Below are positions 58,160-64,000 of a DNA stretch of 64,000 nt, one piece after another. The DNA comes from Callaeas wilsoni. Its lineage: Eukaryota > Chordata > Aves > Passeriformes > Callaeidae. Positions within the stretch are counted from its first letter, which is position 1, and every line of letters starts with the position of its first letter. A model generated the notes under the pieces. It saw only the letters and a list, made by a program, of their open reading frames with translations. It ran no database searches and had not been told where the DNA came from. A program made the translations under genes and the position numbers. The stretch lies in contig VWPU01008497.1 of assembly GCA_013398955.1 (NCBI GenBank), positions 1 to 64,000 of the forward strand, written 5' to 3'.

Positions 58160-61100
58160 CTGCAAACAGACACAGCCTGTGTTAATGATTTCTCCTCCCA
58201 TAAATAAAAAGCTTCCCTGGGCTGCTCCAGGACTGCTGACTGCTCCCATGCGGCTCCACGAGCAGAGGAAGAGCAAGTGCTCTGTGTTCTCCCAAAAGCT
58301 GTTTGGGAAAAACTACAGACCCTTTGTGGGCAACAAAAGCAGCCAGCAAACACCCGGCGGGAATCAAACCCCAGGGATCAGCTGTGGAGAAGCATACGGA
58401 GGAGTGGGCAGCCAAGGGTGGGCAGCCAAGAGGCAGCGCCGGCAGCCGCGGGCGAGCCAGGATTGAAAGTGAGCAAAGGGAAGTGCCGGCGAGAGCTGGG
58501 CTCCTGGGGAGCTGTTTGCCGCTCGCCTGCATTGGCACAAGCTCAGCTGTTCTCTCTGACAGAGCTCCCGTGGGCCCTGGTACCTCACTTGGAATTTCAA
58601 GCAGTTTTCAAGGACTGGCATTTGCAGCCAGCACCTGCATTATTCAGCAATACCTGCCTGGAGTTAGCCCAGGAGAGCAGGTCCGAGGCTGGAAGTTTCT
58701 CTGGCTTTTCAGTCCAACCCCCCTGAATACCAGAGATCTCACCAGCTGGGCCAATGGATCAGAGCTGTGTGGGGTTGACATGGCACACGGCTTTGCCAGC
58801 ATGACTTGGAACTGAAGGGCAAGCACACCTCTTCTGGCCCTTCTATGACCTAGATGAGGGCTGTGCTTTGCCATCAGCTGCCCGTGCAGATGGGGAGCCC
58901 TGACGGGAGCTCAGATCTCCCAGGGTGCGGCGCTGGAGCTGGCTCTCAGACAAAGCCTGTTTTATGGGCACGGGGACCTCACCATGGGGACTGAGCAGCA
59001 GCTGGGGCTGGTTCCTGCTGTCTGCACTGAAGAGGGACTCTTGCCCCGTGGATGTAGGCTCAAGTAAACATGCCTCTCGAAGCCTCAAATATTTGCTTTA
59101 ATGATCTATTTGACTGCGTGCTGAATGTCACCCCATGAGCCCTGCTCCAAGCTGCCTGTCCCTCAGCAGAGCATGGACACCACAGCCCCTGGCCAGCCAC
59201 GAACCTGCCACCAGAGCACAGCCCTGCTCATGTGGCCCTGGGCAAGGCAGAGCAGCCTCTGCCCCAGGCTGCTTCTCTGACAAACCCTCTGCAGTAAATT
59301 AAGGTCCACTGAGAGACCAGCCTGTCGCAGAAGGCAGGATCTACCTGACCCTGCCTCTCCCTGACATCCTTTGCCGATGGGCCTCTGCTCCTTGTCAGGT
59401 GATGTATCTTGGTATTATCTTCTGATGTCCAGAGTCTGCAGTGGCAGCAAGAGCCTCACAAGTGCTAAGCAGAGCAGAGCCCTGTGGCTTTGGCTATGCT
59501 CACACCTCCCCAGGGGAAGTTCACCTTTTTCCCCAGCTCACACTGCTGCAGAGAACTCAGCTGGTGACCTGTTCAAACCCCAGCCTGACTCTGAGCAGGT
59601 ACTAAGGAGATGCTCACACCCTTCCTGCTCACTGTTACTCTATTTTCAACACCTCCAGATCCACATAAATTCTAACCTTGTTCTACGGCCAACATACTTG
59701 CAGCCCCTCCCAGCCTGCAAAGTTCATCAGTGCACACATATTATTCCTTCAAGTGGGTGCTGGGATTTGCAGCCTGACTTGTTCCGGCTGGAACTCCCTC
59801 CAGCTGTCCTGGGACACATTATGGGCTGCAGGACAGTGGTGTGCTTTGAAAGGCAGGGAAAACTCACCTCCATTGGTGATGCTGTGCCCTGCTGGTTGTG
59901 GCCAAAGCCCTTCTTCCACCCTGGAGACTGCACCATTCGGTTCCCTTTGTTGTTACTGTCAAGCCTGGGGTCATAGTCACTGCAAAAGAGGCAGAATCAG
60001 CTGTCCAGTCTTGCAGTGCTTCAAACACATGTCAGGGATTTTTAATTCTGCTAATAGAACCTTCATTGACATTTCAGCCTGTCACGAGGGATATCCAAGT
60101 TTCTTGCCAGAAGCACACTGCCTAAGGAAACCACCATAGCGGATTCTGTGTGCAGGGCTCACACACCTCTGATTGCAAGATTTCTTGTCCCACCTCGGGG
60201 AAAGACACTGGGGCACAGGAAATGAGCTCAGACTCCAAAATATTTACAGTGTAAGCAAGCCAGGAGCTTTCTGTGCTTGTACTTCTTAATTAGTATTAGC
60301 AATAGCAAGAAAGCAAAGTCTAATCCCTGTTGCTCTGTTAGATGTTTCCTTTCTCCCAGTGCTGTGGTCATGGAGCTCAAGAGATGCAGTGTTGATTCGG
60401 ACACTCCTTCTCCCACCTCATTACTCATCCAAGACCATTAACCAAAAGCCCCAGTTTTGAAAATCTCTCAGCATAAAAGACTCTTCCTTCAGACAATTTC
60501 TACTTTCTGGCTGCTGGTGACACTGCACACAAACTGTTGTAGTTTATCTACAGCTATTCCAGGAAAACAGAGGGAAGAGAAGATGTGGATGTTTAAACTG
60601 CAAGACACAGAGGAAAGGTCTCCTTCTGAGGTGCTGTGCCAGAAGAAAACAGGCACATAACCAGTTCTATCTTCAACACATGCCTGGCCGTTCCTCAGCC
60701 CACTGAACACGCGAGCTCACAGCAGGCAGGCCTGTCGAGAACTCCACACAGCACGCACTTTCTTCCTCCACCTACTCTGAACGAGATGCAAACAGCTCCC
60801 AGCGTTCCTCTGAGTCAGGGAACAGATGAAACACAGCTTTGCTCTTTCTTTCAATGGCTAGATGCCAGGACAGGAGGGCAGCAAGTGCCTTAAGGACGAG
60901 GTGGATGGGAATAGGCTGCATTCCACTCTCTGTGTCCAGCCAGACACACTCAGACCCCCATCTCACCCATTCAACAACAGGCAGCTTTTCTCTGCTCTGC
61001 CCTAAACCCTTGTTTCCACCCCAGCCCTTTCCTGACCTCTGAGATGTCCTGCAGTACAACAGGCTCACACTTTTAGGAACTCTGACTCAGTCTGTCTGGC

Positions 61101-63512
61101 TGTTACTTTGCAGATCTACTGCACTGGCCAATTCCCAGCCTTGGTCTGCCAGCAGCACAGATCCCACCCTGGCACCAGGATCCCCAGACAGATCTAACCC
61201 AGAACAGCCATTACCTCTCTGAGTCCCGGTCATATCTGAGTCGCTTCCTCTCTGGTGAATCCATCTGCTGGAATTTCTCTCTCCGGTCATTTCCTTTGTC
61301 TTTATGCCTCCCCTTCACAAGAGAAAGGAAAAAATAAGTACAGGAGCTATGAAGGATTCACCACTGCAGGAGACTGCTCTGCATCCAGGTCTCATCATCA
61401 GCTGGTTGAAATGCTGTCCTGGGGACTCACAAACACTGAATGCTCACATCCCACAATACACTTGCTCTGTTCAGATGGCACCTGTTGGGCTGACCCAGAC
61501 CTGTGGTTGCAGCCTTCCAGCTACAGCAGCAGCAGCTCTGTGACCTTCCAAACAATGGACAGGTACAGCTCTCCTGTCCCTGGCCAGACAGCAGCAGCCC
61601 ATACACTCCATCAGTTTTAGATGGAAATTTGTGTTCCACTTAGCCCAGAGCTGGCTTGCAGGACAACAGAACCACACTCAGACCCTTCTGAGAGGAGCAA
61701 GATCTGCTCTTAGAAGTCACAGAACCACCTACAGGTCCCAGTTTAGAGCGAGCCCACGGTTCACTTTTGGGGAGGCATCTGATGCCTGGTGCCTCAGTGG
61801 ACACCTGGAGATACCTGGTGCACAAGTGGAGGGTCTGCCTGGGACCACCACCCGCCCAGTGCAGAAGCACAAGCAGCTGCCTGCCCACCAGCACAGACGC
61901 ACCTCACGCTCTCTCTTCTCCAAATACGCCAGTTCCTGCTCGGATCGTTTAATCTTCATATGGATCTCTAGGTTTTGCTGGAAGGAGGAAGACAGAAGGT
62001 AGTGTCAAGCAGAGAACGCAAGCTGTCAAGGTCATCTGCTCCACCCGCAAGGAGCACAGGTAAAGCAGCATGCTCTTGTACCTACACTATACCAGGCACA
62101 GCGGCCTCTCCTGCAGCCCAGACTACCTGCTTCCCCACAGATGCCTGGAGCCCTTCCTCCCTGCAGTAAGGAAGGCAACCAGTCCTATTTTAACCCATGT
62201 GCAGCCTGGCTCTCCTAAAAGCAAGAGCTCAAAGGCAGCACAGAACACGGGGGTGCACGTGCCAAGTTCTTACCGCTCTCACACTCGTGTGTGCCAGCAC
62301 CCCACTCTCTCCAAGCCTTAGCTATCTCACTACAGCTTACAAAGTCACACCTTGATGTTATAGCACTGCCATGGCAGGAACAAGCAGTTCACACAATGCT
62401 TTGAACAGAGCTTTGGGGGAACTTTGCCTGCTACTGTGTCAAATTCAGCACAGCTCTTCCCACCCAACCACTGCATTCTCCCTGCAGCTCACATTGAGCC
62501 AATGGCAGCCCACAGCTTTCCCATACCTTGTGCAGGTTGGAAAGCTGCTGGTGCTTGATGAGCACTTCCTTGTTGGGAAACTGCCTCCTGCACAGCAGGC
62601 AGGCCAGCTTGTTCCAGTCAGTCAGTTTGTCGTCGCTGGCCTTGGCCTTCCGCGGCTGCTCCTCGCGCGGTGCCGGGGAGTGCGGGGGAGGTGGCAGCCA
62701 CTGAGCCTGGGACTGCTCCTCCTCTTCCTCCTCCTCTTCATTGTCGCTGTCCCCTCCATACTCTCCCAGAAGTCCTATCAGAGGGTTCACCACCTTGGGC
62801 TGAGGGAAGTGGAGAAAAGCGTGACAATTTGTAGCATCAAGCCCGCCTGGCCAGTGGGGCTTTGCTTCCCCAGCCTATCTCCCCGTGACTCCTATCTCCA
62901 TTCCAGTCCAAGAGGCAGAGAGTTGCTTCCCAGTAGCACAGGCAGGGAACAGAGAGGAGCTGGCTGGCTTCTTCCTCTTCACACCACAGGGTGGAAGCCC
63001 TTCTGCTCTCTAGACAAGCTGTTCTTTGGTGCCAGGCTTTTCCAACTTGCCACACACCTGAGCACAAGAAGCCAGCCGAGGCAGTGGCTGTTTGGCAGCG
63101 ACCTGCTGTCACTCACTTCTTCTAGAAATGGAGATCAGTGAGATTTGGCCTTCCTCAGCCTGGAAGTGGCTGGAAGAGTTTTCTGCCTGGTTGAGTGAGA
63201 TCCCGCTTGAACCCAGGTACCAAATTTCCCCATGCTAGAAGCCCACAAACAAGGTCAGAATTAAAAAACAAACTGCCTTCCATTCCCAGCACTCCCTCCT
63301 CTGGCATGAGAAACATCTCTGGCACCTCTGGCACTCACAGTTGCAGCCAGGCTGTGCTGAGCCTCCCTAGTACTGTATCCAGGCTCAAAAAGGGCAAAAG
63401 AGAATCCTGTGGAGACACTTACTGGGGCTGCACTCTCTTCCTTTTTCACAGAAGGAGGTAAAGGTTTTTTAAAGACATCTTCTGCAGAGAACTTCTCCTC
63501 TCCAGTCTCAGT
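58034..63512 (-). CDS. RBM6: RBM6, RNA-binding motif protein 6, 3' part
   Basis: RBM6 is a nuclear RNA-binding protein that regulates alternative splicing. Six in-frame GT-AG exons are present (5' to 3'): 63423-63512, 62527-62799, 61903-61977, 61215-61312, 59868-59979 and 58034-58159, giving 257 C-terminal residues and a TGA stop. Matches to the human protein include [56 protein letters not shown] and [23 protein letters not shown]5 and RBM10 are excluded by the RBM6-type terminus YKELE and by [13 protein letters not shown]. The RNA recognition motifs and N-terminus lie beyond the right edge, so the gene is 5'-partial. Confidence 0.97.
59868..59979 (-). other. RBM6: RBM6 exon carrying the G-patch core
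   Basis: [20 protein letters not shown] is the start of the G-patch, a module that binds and activates DEAH helicases in relatives. The usual second half GxGLG is replaced by KGFGHN. Human RBM6 keeps a GTGLG form, so this bird copy appears altered. Confidence 0.8.
62527..62799 (-). other. RBM6: RBM6 exon with acidic run and C2H2-type zinc finger
   Basis: The 91-codon exon begins with [20 protein letters not shown], continues with an acidic stretch of eight glutamates, a proline-rich linker, and then CLLC followed by a His pair ([10 protein letters not shown]), the zinc-finger signature of RBM5/6/10. It ends at LHK. Confidence 0.92.
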
Positions 63513-64000
63513 CTGAAACAGTCAAGATCAGGTGTTGAGACTGCCATGGCATGGACTCAGAGCACACAATAGCTAAGCACTCATTCAAACAGGCCTCCAA
63601 GGAAACCAGGTGGTTGGCAGAAATGAGGTGGTGGTTTTGGTGGGAGATATTCCCATTCTGGGGAATTCAGAGCTCTCCTGGAGCCATTCAGAGAGAGCTG
63701 CAGCAGCTCGCCATGCTGCCTCAACCCGCTCCACTCTCACTCTCTGCTACACTGTGATGCTGACCATGGTCCCAGTCGTGCCTCAGACCAGTGAGGCAGC
63801 TGGGGCAGGGCCAAGTCATATTTGAGCACCTCTCTGTGTGCACAAAGGACATGAAGACCAGGTACAAAGCCACCCCCACTGCCAGACAACACCAGTTTTG
63901 TCTGCTGTGACTGCGGCACAACATATGGCCAGGCTCAGCCAGCATGGTGGGGTTTCCAGGATCTTCTTTATCCGGGACAGAGGGCACCAGAGACTGCAGT

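Overview
The window is vertebrate nuclear DNA, most likely from a bird. Split genes with consensus GT-AG junctions, several CR1 retroposons ending in the avian ATTCTATG-type tail, and a RAD54L2 / class 3 semaphorin / RBM6 gene set support this. The species cannot be named from the sequence. There are no bacterial, phage or CRISPR-like features.

Layout. Positions 1-27,830 (+) hold most of RAD54L2 (ARIP4), a SNF2-family helicase-like ATPase. Twenty coding exons (5,687-22,970) give about 1,423 residues. The roughly 60 acidic N-terminal residues must lie on an exon left of the window. A long 3' untranslated region with several poly(A) signals and an embedded CR1 fragment follows. Positions 28,464-39,547 (-) hold a complete class 3 semaphorin: 17 coding exons and 765 residues with signal peptide, Sema domain, PSI domain, Ig domain and basic tail. 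It converges tail-to-tail on RAD54L2. It is divergent and carries features of both SEMA3F and SEMA3G, so I leave the paralog open. Positions 57,870-64,000 (-) hold the last six coding exons of RBM6 (257 residues), an RNA-binding splicing regulator that continues beyond the right edge.

The 18 kb between the semaphorin start exon and the RBM6 poly(A) site has no recognisable protein gene. It holds CR1 copies, two relics that look like ancient MIR/CORE SINEs, a 59-bp tandem repeat containing the only N, a near-perfect 11-copy 49-bp minisatellite, and two CpG-rich patches that could be promoters or enhancers. A non-coding first exon of the semaphorin probably lies somewhere here, because the start-codon exon has a good 3' splice site in front of it.

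The three genes do not form a pathway. RAD54L2 is a nuclear chromatin and transcription factor, the semaphorin is a secreted guidance ligand, and RBM6 acts in nuclear splicing. The human order RBM6-RBM5-SEMA3F is partly echoed here, but RBM5 is not present between RBM6 and the semaphorin. No clearly new biological system was found. The points most worth checking are the divergent semaphorin, a duplicated splice donor in RAD54L2, the missing RBM5, the overlapping gene tails and the homogenised minisatellite.
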